From Dehalococcoidia bacterium (GTDB taxonomy: Bacteria > Chloroflexota > Dehalococcoidia > Tepidiformales > Tepidiformaceae), in NCBI GenBank assembly GCA_020432045.1, contig JAGQHB010000032.1, forward strand, positions 1 through 35,705: a stretch of DNA of 35,705 nucleotides, in the 5' to 3' direction. A program made the position numbers and the translations under genes. Position 1 is the stretch's first letter; every line of letters starts with the position of its first letter. The notes under the pieces were generated by a model. That model saw nothing but the letters and a program-made list of their open reading frames with translations, was not told the origin of the DNA and did no database searches. Shown piece after piece: positions 1-7,140 of this stretch.

Positions 1-217
1 GCAAGGCTGGCCCCGCGTCCGCCTCAGATGGAGGTCGCCATGCCCTGACGAGCAACCCCACCGCTTACCTTCTGGAGACCGGCATCACCCTGGCGATCTA
101 ACCCGGCATCACCCCGGCGATTGACATTCTCCGTGCCATCGACCTGCGACCGGATCCGGAGCACTGGTGCTGCGGACCAGCTTGGACATGTCGGCACCGA
201 TCGAGGATGGTTGAACC
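1..217. other. Left edge, no confident gene
   Basis: On the plus strand a reading frame is open from the window edge (base 3) to a TAA at 99-101 and could be the last 32 codons of a gene that begins outside. The peptide ends in ETGITLAI and I do not recognise it. Two near-identical 19-base units (CCGGCATCACCCTGGCGAT at 79-97 and its one-mismatch copy at 103-121) lie at the end of this frame with a 24-base period. I see no promoter strong enough to call. Confidence 0.2.
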
Positions 218-418
218 ATGAACGACGACGACACGAAAACACGAGAGGCAAAACTCGACAGCATGCTGTCAGACTCCTTTCCGGCGAGCGATCCTCCGTC
301 CTTTACTCCAGTGGTTGGGATGGGGTGCTCCACGCCCGAAGGCTCGCCTTCAGACCACATGAGACATGGAGTCAAAGGCGACCGCCGATCTGGCGACCCC
401 GCGGATCGCTCGCTATGA
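218..418 (+). CDS. Small SFPASDPPS-motif protein
   Basis: This is a 66-residue protein of unknown function. Residues 14-28 read LDSMLSDSFPASDPP followed by SF. An acidic stretch ending in SFPASDPPS is a recurrent signature of small bacterial hypothetical proteins that I recognise, although no function is attached to it. The ATG at 218 is preceded by a GAGGA-like ribosome site at about 203-207. The C-terminal 35 residues are rich in Gly, Ser, Asp and Arg and look disordered. There is no signal peptide or membrane segment. It lies just upstream of a decayed DUF488 gene, and much of the surrounding kilobase is degraded, so the C-terminal half may also have drifted. I infer that it is real from the motif and the ribosome site only. 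Confidence 0.5.
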   Translation: MNDDDTKTREAKLDSMLSDSFPASDPPSFTPVVGMGCSTPEGSPSDHMRHGVKGDRRSGDPADRSL

Positions 419-447
419 CGGACAACGCTGTTTAATCGGCCCGCGTT

Positions 448-815
448 GTGGTGTGCCGAGCCTACGAAGCGCCAGGGCCGGACGACAGCTACCGGGTGCT
501 CGTGGACCGGGTTTGACCCCGTGCCGTTTCGCGCGGCCATCTGCACAGTTGGCTGAATAGATCCGAGTGGTTGCACCGAGCAGCGAACTTCGGCGTTGGT
601 ACGGGCACCAGCTGGAATGCTGGGAGCAATTTCGCGAAAAGTATCGCGTCGAGCTCTCGAATGGCCCGCAGCTGACGGAAGTTGAGAACCTTATCGAGCG
701 AACCCGAGCCGGCCGGCGGACGCTGGTCGTGGGAGCGCGCGATGCGGAGCACAACCAGGGTACCGTCTTAGGCGCTCCAATAATCGAGCGACTCGAAGCC
801 GGGTGGTCGGCGTAG
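448..815 (+). pseudogene. DUF488 family protein, broken by stop and frameshift
   Basis: Two pieces of a DUF488 protein (about 120 residues when intact, function not established) can be read in different frames. From a GTG at 448 the frame gives a Y-E-A-P start and then DDSYRVLVDRV, which matches the family's GYRVLVDRLWPRG block. A TGA at 514-516 stands where the conserved Trp should be. The same frame continues to about 558 (SWLN). The frame must then shift to the one starting near 561, which reads VAPSSELRRWYGHQ, WEQFREKYRVEL and ARDAEHNQGTVL, the family's C-terminal blocks, and ends at 815. With both a nonsense codon and a frameshift, I call it a pseudogene. A sequencing error could explain one lesion but hardly both. 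Confidence 0.75.
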
Positions 816-1030
816 TTCAGTCCCCATCAGCAGTGGTTTGCAGGCCGGAAGCGATGGCTGGTTGCCGGTGGGAGTGTGAGGGCGAGCGAAGTTGTAGTCA
901 TCGAGGAATGGTTAGAGGTCTGCATGGTCCGGCACTGGGTTCCGAGCGGCCGTCCCGGATGCTCAACAGTCTGCCTGGGTGGCCACACGCTATCAGTCGA
1001 TGATCTCTGCCCGGCGAGCGGAGGGCCGTA
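816..1030. other. Gene-poor decayed DNA
   Basis: No reading frame here has a recognisable protein. It lies between the broken DUF488 gene and the sigma-factor remnant, and I see neither repeats nor a convincing terminator. Confidence 0.4.
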
Positions 1031-1303
1031 TCAGACCGAACAGGAGGCGGATCGTAGCCGACCTTCGGGCGCCGTTTGCCCACGAGGAAGCCGAAGACCG
1101 CGCTGCGGGCCACGTCCAACGTGATCGGGTAGCAACTTGCCGACCGCTACGCGACGCCGTGCAAGTTCGTCATTTCGGACCGCGGCGTCCTCGGGTCCAG
1201 CCTCGTGGGCGAGCGCCTTCGTCTGCTGGCACTGGCCGTGCCCGGCGATCACGATCGACTTTGTCGATAACACGCAGTAGCCCATCGTCCTGGGTCGCAG
1301 CAC
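1031..1303 (-). pseudogene. Decayed second copy of the ECF sigma factor
   Basis: The minus-strand frame reads GPEDAAVRNDELARRRV and then KLLPD at about 1198-1124. The intact sigma factor at 2194-2841 reads GPEDAAVRNDELARLRV and KLPPDQ at the same place. At DNA level, 1161-1195 matches 2366-2400 in 34 of 35 bases, and the similarity fades on both sides. Past KLLPD the frame is lost, and the sigma region 4 helix-turn-helix cannot be read without frameshifts. No N-terminal region 2 is visible to the right of 1303. This is therefore a fragment of a duplicated sigma gene, lying on the far side of the anti-sigma gene from the intact copy. Confidence 0.75.
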
Positions 1304-1365
1304 CGATGGCGGCGGTACCGGGGCCGAGACGTGGCACGGACCGCCGCACCCTCCGTCTTGCCGTA

Positions 1366-2190
1366 CTAATTCGTCGGGATGGAGAAGTCGAATGAGAACC
1401 GAAGCGGTGGCCCGATTGGCACTGCCGCCGGTGTCACCAGTCCCGGCGTTTCTTGTCCGATTGCCTCGCTGCCCTGGTCGCCGCGGTGCGTAACCGTCAC
1501 CTCGAGCCGAAGGCGCAGACCGCCCGATTCCAATACCAGACCGGTTGTGTCGTAGGCGTAGAGCATCTGCGCGGTGCCCGGCGGAAGGTCCCGATCCAGG
1601 ACATCCGACTGCCCCCGCAGCCCCACCCCTCCAACACGTCGGAGTTCAAGTTCGCCACTGCTGAGTGCTTCCCCCACGGAATATGCCCGCGCCCCGCCCG
1701 GGAGGCCGCTGACCGTGAATTGCACCATCAGCGGGATATACTCCAACAGGGATCCGTCGGCACCTCGCTCCTCGATCATCGTTCCGTCAAAGACAACATG
1801 GTCCACGGTTACGGTGATCCCGCCGATCGTCTGGCTGAGCCCGATGGAGTGGCTGCCTTCGTGACGTGGCGTGTCTCCGAAGTTTCCGAACATCCGATCG
1901 GCGAGTCCAGAACCGGTGACGGCGGCATACCCCACTGCCGTCAGAAGCAGAGCCGCGGCGGCAGCCGCGATGCTGCCCGTCAACCGCCATGAACGTGCCC
2001 GTGGGCCTGGTGTTGTCGACCGGACGCCGCCGTCGGTGAGGCCGGCGTCTGCCCAGTTGTAGGCAGGCGGCGGGCCGGGTGGGTTGTAGATCGTTGTGAA
2101 CGCCGCCTCCAGGTCGTGCGTCAGCGACGCCATGGCGACCTCGTCGGTGGTAGTAGGCGGCCGATTCCATTTACGAAGGAGGTTGAGCAT
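1366..2190 (-). CDS. Probable membrane anti-sigma factor (DUF4179-like)
   Basis: This 274-residue protein has a cytoplasmic N-terminus of about 68 residues (MLNLLRKWNRPP and then a helical acidic stretch). One membrane segment follows at about residues 72-92 (SIAAAAAALLLTAVGYAAV), and then an extracytoplasmic beta-rich domain that includes SQTIGGITVTVDHVVFDGT. That outer domain resembles the DUF4179-type domains of sigma-regulatory membrane proteins. The gene starts 3 bases after the stop of the ECF sigma gene, so the two are almost certainly translated together. The role as anti-sigma is inferred from order and topology. I see no zinc-binding HxxxCxxC anti-sigma motif, so it would be a non-ZAS type. 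The signal it senses is unknown. Confidence 0.7.
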   Translation of the reverse strand: MLNLLRKWNRPPTTTDEVAMASLTHDLEAAFTTIYNPPGPPPAYNWADAGLTDGGVRSTTPGPRARSWRLTGSIAAAAAALLLTAVGYAAVTGSGLADRMFGNFGDTPRHEGSHSIGLSQTIGGITVTVDHVVFDGTMIEERGADGSLLEYIPLMVQFTVSGLPGGARAYSVGEALSSGELELRRVGGVGLRGQSDVLDRDLPPGTAQMLYAYDTTGLVLESGGLRLRLEVTVTHRGDQGSEAIGQETPGLVTPAAVPIGPPLRFSFDFSIPTN

Positions 2191-2193
2191 GGG

Positions 2194-2841
2194 TTAGCGG
2201 CCCTTTCTGATCGTCTGGAGGCCTCGCCAGAGTCGCATTTGGGTGGCGGATTCGGACTTGCCGATGACGGCGGCTATTTCGCGAACGGAAAGCCCGGACG
2301 CGAAGCGGAGCACGAGGACGTCCCGCTGATCGGGTGGCAACTTGCTGATCTCCACGCGAAGGCGTGCAAGTTCGTCGTTTCGGACCGCGGCGTCCTCGGG
2401 GCCAATCTCGCGGGCCACGGGCGCCGTCATCTCCGGGACATCGTCCCAGGGGACAGTCTGGTGTCGACGGCGGCGATTCGCGTCGATAGCCAGGTTATGC
2501 GCGATACGGAACAGCCACGCAGCGAAGCTGCTTCCTCGCGGGCGGTAGCGGTGGAGGTTGTGGAAGGCCTGAACGAAGACTTGCTGGGCCAGGTCGGCGC
2601 TGTCTTCGTGGGTCTGCGTTCGGGCGCGGCAGTAGCGATAGACGCGGTCGTAGTAGCGCCCGTAGAGGAGGCCGAAGGCGGCGGGCTCGGTTGCTGCGGC
2701 TTTGACGAGCGCGTCGTCGGTGTCGATGTTCTCGTCACGGCGGGGTTGAACTGCGAACGTCGTTGTCTCTTGCCCGGTCATAGCCGGTGGTGACCGTTGA
2801 GCATCTGGTTCTCTCCCGGTGAAGGATTGCGGCGCGCCCAT
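2194..2841 (-). CDS. ECF RNA polymerase sigma factor (sigma-70 family)
   Basis: This 215-residue sigma factor directs RNA polymerase to a small set of promoters. Region 2 spans about residues 50-118 (FGLLYGRYYDRVYRYC, DLAQQVFVQAFHNL, FAAWLFRIAHNLAIDANRRRR). Region 4 spans about 155-212, with the LPPDQRDVLVLRF helix and the recognition helix-turn-helix LSVREIAAVIGKSESATQMR. A non-conserved N-terminal tail of about 40 residues precedes region 2. The ATG at 2841 has only a weak ribosome site, and an internal ATG at 2781 (MTGQE) is the alternative start. It is followed immediately by the probable anti-sigma gene. A decayed copy of its C-terminal part lies at 1031-1303. ECF factors often control their own operon, but I cannot name a promoter here. 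Confidence 0.93.
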   Translation of the reverse strand: MGAPQSFTGREPDAQRSPPAMTGQETTTFAVQPRRDENIDTDDALVKAAATEPAAFGLLYGRYYDRVYRYCRARTQTHEDSADLAQQVFVQAFHNLHRYRPRGSSFAAWLFRIAHNLAIDANRRRRHQTVPWDDVPEMTAPVAREIGPEDAAVRNDELARLRVEISKLPPDQRDVLVLRFASGLSVREIAAVIGKSESATQMRLWRGLQTIRKGR

Positions 2842-3064
2842 ATCACCAAGAACGTTGCACGCTGGAAAACCTCACATCGCGACCATGAGGCTGCATTGAG
2901 TCAAAGAACGGGCGGCCTGCGATGTTGCCGCCCCAGGGGCCGCGCTTCGACCCTTCCGGAGGCGATCTCCGGTCTCCGGCGCCTCCTCCAAACCCTGCCA
3001 GCTTTCAATCGTCAGCAGCGGCGGAGTGTGGGACGGGCCCGATGCCAGACGCCATAATTGACTG
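2842..3064. promoter_or_regulatory. Divergent promoter region, sigma factor / capA-like gene
   Basis: These 223 bases separate two divergent genes. CATAAT at 3053-3058 ends 6 bases before the ATG at 3065 and looks like a -10 box, with no ribosome site between. If it is used, the CapA-like transcript would be leaderless or nearly so. No good -35 box is seen at the right distance. Confidence 0.3.
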
Positions 3065-4150
3065 ATGACGCCGGGACCCAGCCAGCCCAAGTATGTGCTG
3101 CTCCTGGGCGGTGCGGCGGCCATTGTGATCGCTCTCGTGTTCGCCACAATGGCCGCGGCCGTGGATTCGGGTGTGACTGAAACATCTCCTCTTTCCACAA
3201 CTGCTGTTGAGTCGCCGGCGCTCGTCGCGACCACTGCTACCGCAACACCCACGGTCGCCGAGGCGGCACCCATTTTGAGGGAGCGTCGCGCGGTCACGCT
3301 GGCAGCCGTGGGGGACGTGATGCTCGGACGGACCGTCGCCTCTGCGATTACGGCCTCCCACCCGGATGGGCCATTCGCCGGGGTTGCGGACCTGCTTCGA
3401 AGCGCGGATTTGGCCGTTGCGAACCTGGAATGCGTCGTCAGTGAGCTCGGTTCGCCAGAGCCGAAGGCATACACCTTCGCGGCCCCTCCGGCTGGCGCCA
3501 CCGGCCTCGCCACCGCCGGGATCGACCTCGTGTCGCTTGCCAACAACCATAGCCTCGATTTTGGGGCGGATGGGCTCGCGGATAGCATTGCGAACCTCTC
3601 GAACGCGGGGCTGAAGACCGTCGGCGCCGGCCGCAACGACCGTGAGGCATGGGATGTTGAACTGGTGGAGGTGAACGGGACGAGGTTCGCCTTCCTGGCA
3701 CTGGCGGAGGTGCCTGATGAAGCCGCATACGACATGCATGCATGGACGGCAGGGCCGAGCTCTCCAGGCATCGCCTGGGTCGATGAACAACGAATGAGGT
3801 CGGCGATCAAGGACGCGGGATCGTGGACGGATGTGGTGGTGGTGATGCTCCACTTCGGCAGCGAAGGGACATCCGTTGTGTCCGAGCGCCAGCGAACCCT
3901 GGCCCACGCTGCCGTAGACGCGGGCGCCCGGCTCGTCCTTGGGTCTCATCCCTACGTCCTGCAAGAGGTCGAGGACTACAACAATGGCGTCATCGCCTAC
4001 AGCCTCGGTAACTTCGTGTTCGATGGGTTCGATGGGCTGGCGAACGAAAGCGGCATCCTGAACGTGACTTTCGAGCCCGGTGGCTCGGTGCGTTGGCGGC
4101 TCCAACCCGTGAGCCTTGACGGCCAGGGGCTTCCGTCCGTCACGGGGTGA
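3065..4150 (+). CDS. CapA family metallophosphatase-fold protein
   Basis: This 361-residue protein belongs to the CapA/PGA_cap family, named for poly-gamma-glutamate capsule export but found in many bacteria with no such capsule. The N-terminus has a single hydrophobic anchor at about residues 10-31 (VLLLGGAAAIVIALVFATMA), then a Thr/Ser/Ala-rich linker, so the catalytic domain should sit outside the membrane. The fold's metal-ligand blocks are visible in order: AAVGDVMLGR near residue 80, VANLECVVS near 118, SLANNHSLDFG near 156, VVMLHFGSE near 260 and LGSHPYVLQ near 293. The length is usual for the family. No capB/capC neighbours are present, so a capsule role is not supported. Its place may instead be cell-envelope phosphoester or polymer metabolism. 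Confidence 0.9.
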   Translation: MTPGPSQPKYVLLLGGAAAIVIALVFATMAAAVDSGVTETSPLSTTAVESPALVATTATATPTVAEAAPILRERRAVTLAAVGDVMLGRTVASAITASHPDGPFAGVADLLRSADLAVANLECVVSELGSPEPKAYTFAAPPAGATGLATAGIDLVSLANNHSLDFGADGLADSIANLSNAGLKTVGAGRNDREAWDVELVEVNGTRFAFLALAEVPDEAAYDMHAWTAGPSSPGIAWVDEQRMRSAIKDAGSWTDVVVVMLHFGSEGTSVVSERQRTLAHAAVDAGARLVLGSHPYVLQEVEDYNNGVIAYSLGNFVFDGFDGLANESGILNVTFEPGGSVRWRLQPVSLDGQGLPSVTG

Positions 4151-4367
4151 GCACGCTCGCATCGTGGGCGCCGGGCTCTTGTCATACGTGGGCGCTCGCT
4201 GCGACCTTCGAATCTGGCGGGGAACGGTAGCAGTATGACCGTAAGCGATTTGTACCACTCCTCCCGCCAATGTGTCCGTCAAATCGGGGCAGCTCAATTC
4301 CGATGCACCTGGGCCCACTCTGAGGAAACGCCAGGATTGCCAGGGCAATGCCGGCCGCCACACCCAT

Positions 4368-5516
4368 TCATCTCATCGACTGGAGCACGTGCACAAGACA
4401 CACCGGGCCAATTCCGACCATATGGGTGAGCCCTACCCGCGCGTTGGGCTGCTGCCGCACGCCGGCTTCGCCGCGCAGTTGGCGGACTGTCTCCATGACC
4501 TGCCCCACACCGGTTGGTCCCAGGGGGTGGCCCATGCTGAGAAGGCCACCGCTGGCGCTCACCGCCACCTTGCCGCCGATGTCATAGGCGCCGGCTTCCA
4601 GCTCGGACGCGGCCTGGCCCTTTTCGCAAAAGCCCATCGCTTCTACATAGAGGAGCTCCTCGATGCTGAAGGCATCGTGGACTTCCAGGATCTCAATGTC
4701 CTTTGGCCCGACCCCTGCCTGCTGGTAGGCGAGTTCGGTGGTGACCATGGTGAGGGCCACGTCCGGGTTCTTCTCTTCGCTCGCCGGGAGTTCGGACTTG
4801 GAAACGGAGGTGAGCACCTTGACGGCGCGCTTGCGATCGAAGCCGTGCCGCTTGATGCCCTCTTCGGACATAACGATGATGGCTGCTGCGCCTTCCCCCA
4901 CGGGGGTGCATTGGAGTTTGGTGAGGACTCCGCTGATGACGGGCGGTGCGAGCACCTCTTCCAGAGTGTAGGCCCTGGGCCGTTGGGCGTACGGGTTGTG
5001 GGAGCCATTTCTGTGGTTCTTCACGGAGACAAGGGCGATCTGTTCGGCGGTGGCGCCGGTTTCGCGCATGTACTTGTCTGTGATGAGGGCAAATGAGGTG
5101 AATGGCGCGTTAAGGTCGTCGGCGAGACCACGGACGGCCGCCTTCGCCGGGCCGAGGCGCCACGTGTCAACGGTGTCGACGCCCATGGCGAGGGCAATGT
5201 CTGTGTAGCCCGCGGCAACCTCCATGCAGGCCTGCCGAAAGGCTGTCGAACCGCTTGCGGATGCGTTCTCCACCTGTGCGAACGGAATCCCGGTCACGCC
5301 AAGATAGCGGAGCATTGCAGCACCGGCCGCCATACCAACGAGGGCGTTGCCGACGTATGCCGCCTCCACATCGGGCCAGTTGATGCCCGAGTCGACGAGG
5401 GCCTCGCGCACGGCGCGCAAACCCAACTGAGCATAGGAAGCGCCAGAACGGTACTGGTAGGGATGGGCGCCAATGCCGGTAACGTAGACGGGGCGCATGT
5501 CCTTGAGGGTCTTCAC
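4368..5516 (-). CDS. Thiolase-superfamily protein without nucleophilic Cys (Ltp2/SCP2-thiolase type)
   Basis: This 382-residue protein has the SCP2-type thiolase fold. The block that normally carries the acyl-accepting Cys reads VENASASGSTAF, with Ser86 (codon TCC) in its place. His280 (EVHDAFSIEEL) and His330 (SMGHPLGPTG) are kept. The C-terminal second Cys is also missing (LTHMVGIGP). Ordinary thiolysis is therefore doubtful. Ltp2-type enzymes, which are steroid side-chain aldolases, use this fold with a DUF35 partner and no thiolase cysteine chemistry, and here a DUF35 gene lies immediately upstream with a 4-base overlap (5513-5516). I infer a retro-aldol or acyl-transfer role in the acyl-CoA pathway encoded at 4368-8538. 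The start ATG at 5516 overlaps the end of the DUF35 gene, which argues for coupled translation and a complex. Confidence 0.88.
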   Translation of the reverse strand: MKTLKDMRPVYVTGIGAHPYQYRSGASYAQLGLRAVREALVDSGINWPDVEAAYVGNALVGMAAGAAMLRYLGVTGIPFAQVENASASGSTAFRQACMEVAAGYTDIALAMGVDTVDTWRLGPAKAAVRGLADDLNAPFTSFALITDKYMRETGATAEQIALVSVKNHRNGSHNPYAQRPRAYTLEEVLAPPVISGVLTKLQCTPVGEGAAAIIVMSEEGIKRHGFDRKRAVKVLTSVSKSELPASEEKNPDVALTMVTTELAYQQAGVGPKDIEILEVHDAFSIEELLYVEAMGFCEKGQAASELEAGAYDIGGKVAVSASGGLLSMGHPLGPTGVGQVMETVRQLRGEAGVRQQPNARVGLTHMVGIGPVCLVHVLQSMR

Positions 5517-5893
5517 TCCGCAGCCTCCAATTGGAAGGCGAGACGCTGGCCGCCGCCAATTTCGAGGCCAATGCCCCGGTAGCGGGCAGCGTGGCGAGGT
5601 TCGCCTTCGCCGGTGAGGAGGGCGCGGATGACGTGGCCGGAATCGAGCTTCAATTCAGCCATGGTAAAGGGCACCGGGAAGGTGGCGTGGGTGTGAACAA
5701 CGACGGCGGCGACGAGCGTGCCGTGTGCGGGTATGTCAGCAGCGGTAAGTACGTCCCCGTGAGCGCCGCATGTGGTGCAGCCGTATTCCTGCGGGGGAAA
5801 GACTATTGTTCCGCACCGGGCACAGTGGCGGGCATGGATGACAGCGCCACCGGGGGTGGCCGACCAGGTCCGTGCGGGAGCGTCTTCGGGCAT
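5513..5893 (-). CDS. DUF35 zinc-ribbon/OB-fold protein, partner of the thiolase-like protein
   Basis: This 126-residue protein has an N-terminal rubredoxin-like zinc ribbon (CARCG near residue 24 and CTTCG near 38, two CxxC pairs) and a C-terminal OB-fold. Typical blocks include AHGTLVAAVVVH and PFTMAELKLDSGHVIRALL. DUF35 proteins bind thiolase-superfamily partners. In the steroid side-chain aldolases, the DUF35 part of ChsH2 holds the Ltp2 dimer in active form. Its stop overlaps the start of the thiolase-like gene by 4 bases, and it lies 12 bases after the acyl-CoA dehydrogenase gene. It is stand-alone here and not fused to a MaoC hydratase. The prediction is a heterotetramer with the 4368-5516 product. 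Confidence 0.9.
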   Translation of the reverse strand: MPEDAPARTWSATPGGAVIHARHCARCGTIVFPPQEYGCTTCGAHGDVLTAADIPAHGTLVAAVVVHTHATFPVPFTMAELKLDSGHVIRALLTGEGEPRHAARYRGIGLEIGGGQRLAFQLEAAE

Positions 5894-5905
5894 GGTTAGG
5901 CTCTC

Positions 5906-7066
5906 CTACTGAATGGCCGAGATGCCGGTGAGCCGGCGCCCGACCACAAGCTTCTGGATTTCGGTGGTGCCGTCGGGAATGGAGAGTGCGCGGCCATCGC
6001 GGAAGTAGCGTTCAACCGGGTAGCCCTCCAGGAGGCCCAGGGCGCCATGGATTTCGACGCAGTGGGAGGCGACGCGGTGAGCGACTTCGGTGGCGAAGCC
6101 CTTGGCGAGCGCAGCCTGCCAGGTCGAGTCCTCCCCCTTATCTTGCATGGCGATGGCCCGATACGTGAGGAAGCGTGCGGCTTCGGTTTCGGCCACCATC
6201 TCATAGATCATCCCCTGCACCAGCTGGAAACTGGCGATCGGGCGGCCGAACTGGACACGATCCTGGGAATACCGGATTGCAGCATCCACCGAAGCCTGCG
6301 CGATGCCCGTGGCGAAGGTGGCGAGCATGGTGCGCGGGGACTGGAAGTTCCAGACGCGCTTGCCCTGCGCGCCGGCGCTCGCCTTCGGGTCGTTCATGTG
6401 GGTGCGCGGGACGCGCACGTCATCGAAGCGGAGTTCGCCGTTTGCCCAGGCCTTGAGGCCAAAGAGCTCGTTATTGCGGACTACCTGCCACGGGTGGTTC
6501 TTGCGATTCATGCGAAAGGTGCGGATGGTGTCGCGCCCGCCGCCGGGCTTGAGCGAGGCGTGGACGGTGATTCGGTCAGCGACGGGACCGTTGGAGATCC
6601 ATGTCTTGGTGCCTGTGATGACGTAGTCGTCGCCATCTTCCACCGCGATGGTGCTCATGTACGAGGCGTCGGAGCCATGGTCCGGTTCGCTGATTGCACC
6701 CGCCGAGATGGTTTCGCCGGCGCGGATCATGTCGCGAACCTCGTTGCGCTCGGTGTCAGGGACGTCATTGGAGGGTTGGGAGCCGGCGATCCAGATCAGG
6801 CCGGCCAGGCCCGCCCAGACACGGGCAAGCTCTTCGTTGATCATCGCGTAGGTAAGGGCACTGAGGTTGGAGCCGCCGTACTCCTCGGTCATGTGGCCGT
6901 TATAGAAACCGAAGGGCATGAGTTGCTTAATGAAGGAGATGGTCTGCTCACGGTTGAGCGGACCATGCTTTTCGTAGTCGTGAACCTGTGGCGCGAGTTC
7001 TTTTTCCGCGAATTCGCGTACTGTCTTCTTGAGCATCAGTTGCTCTTCTGTGTAGTCGAAGTCCAT
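5906..7066 (-). CDS. Acyl-CoA dehydrogenase
   Basis: This 386-residue FAD enzyme would oxidise an acyl-CoA to the 2-enoyl-CoA. The N-terminal helical domain begins MDFDYTEEQLMLKKTVREF. The middle domain has the FAD/substrate blocks SAGAISEPDHGSD (about 121-133) and TGTKTWISNG (about 151-160). The C-terminal domain has QDRVQFGRPI (about 268-277), EIHGALGLLEGYPVERYFRD and IPDGTTEIQKLVVGR. At the position of the usual medium-chain catalytic Glu (YEGT), this protein has Asp365 (PDGT). This is a conservative change seen directly in the sequence, but it may alter substrate or mechanism. The gene is in line with the CoA-transferase upstream (74-base gap) and the DUF35 gene downstream (12 bases). The electron acceptor (ETF) is not encoded here. 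Confidence 0.95.
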   Translation of the reverse strand: MDFDYTEEQLMLKKTVREFAEKELAPQVHDYEKHGPLNREQTISFIKQLMPFGFYNGHMTEEYGGSNLSALTYAMINEELARVWAGLAGLIWIAGSQPSNDVPDTERNEVRDMIRAGETISAGAISEPDHGSDASYMSTIAVEDGDDYVITGTKTWISNGPVADRITVHASLKPGGGRDTIRTFRMNRKNHPWQVVRNNELFGLKAWANGELRFDDVRVPRTHMNDPKASAGAQGKRVWNFQSPRTMLATFATGIAQASVDAAIRYSQDRVQFGRPIASFQLVQGMIYEMVAETEAARFLTYRAIAMQDKGEDSTWQAALAKGFATEVAHRVASHCVEIHGALGLLEGYPVERYFRDGRALSIPDGTTEIQKLVVGRRLTGISAIQ

Positions 7067-7140
7067 GGCGAATACCTTTCTGCTGTGCTCCGCGTCGGAG
7101 ATTACCCGCGGGTGCGACTGGAGATGGCCTGCGCGAGCGG

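Noticed and set aside
514-516. In-frame TGA in the DUF488 gene as another selenocysteine codon
   Set aside because: The family has Trp there, not Cys. A frameshift follows within 50 bases, and I see no hairpin at SECIS spacing.
3005-4363. Long minus-strand open frames (up to 452 codons) opposite the CapA-like gene
   Set aside because: They lie antisense to a gene with clear family motifs, have no recognisable domain, and reflect high-GC codon bias.
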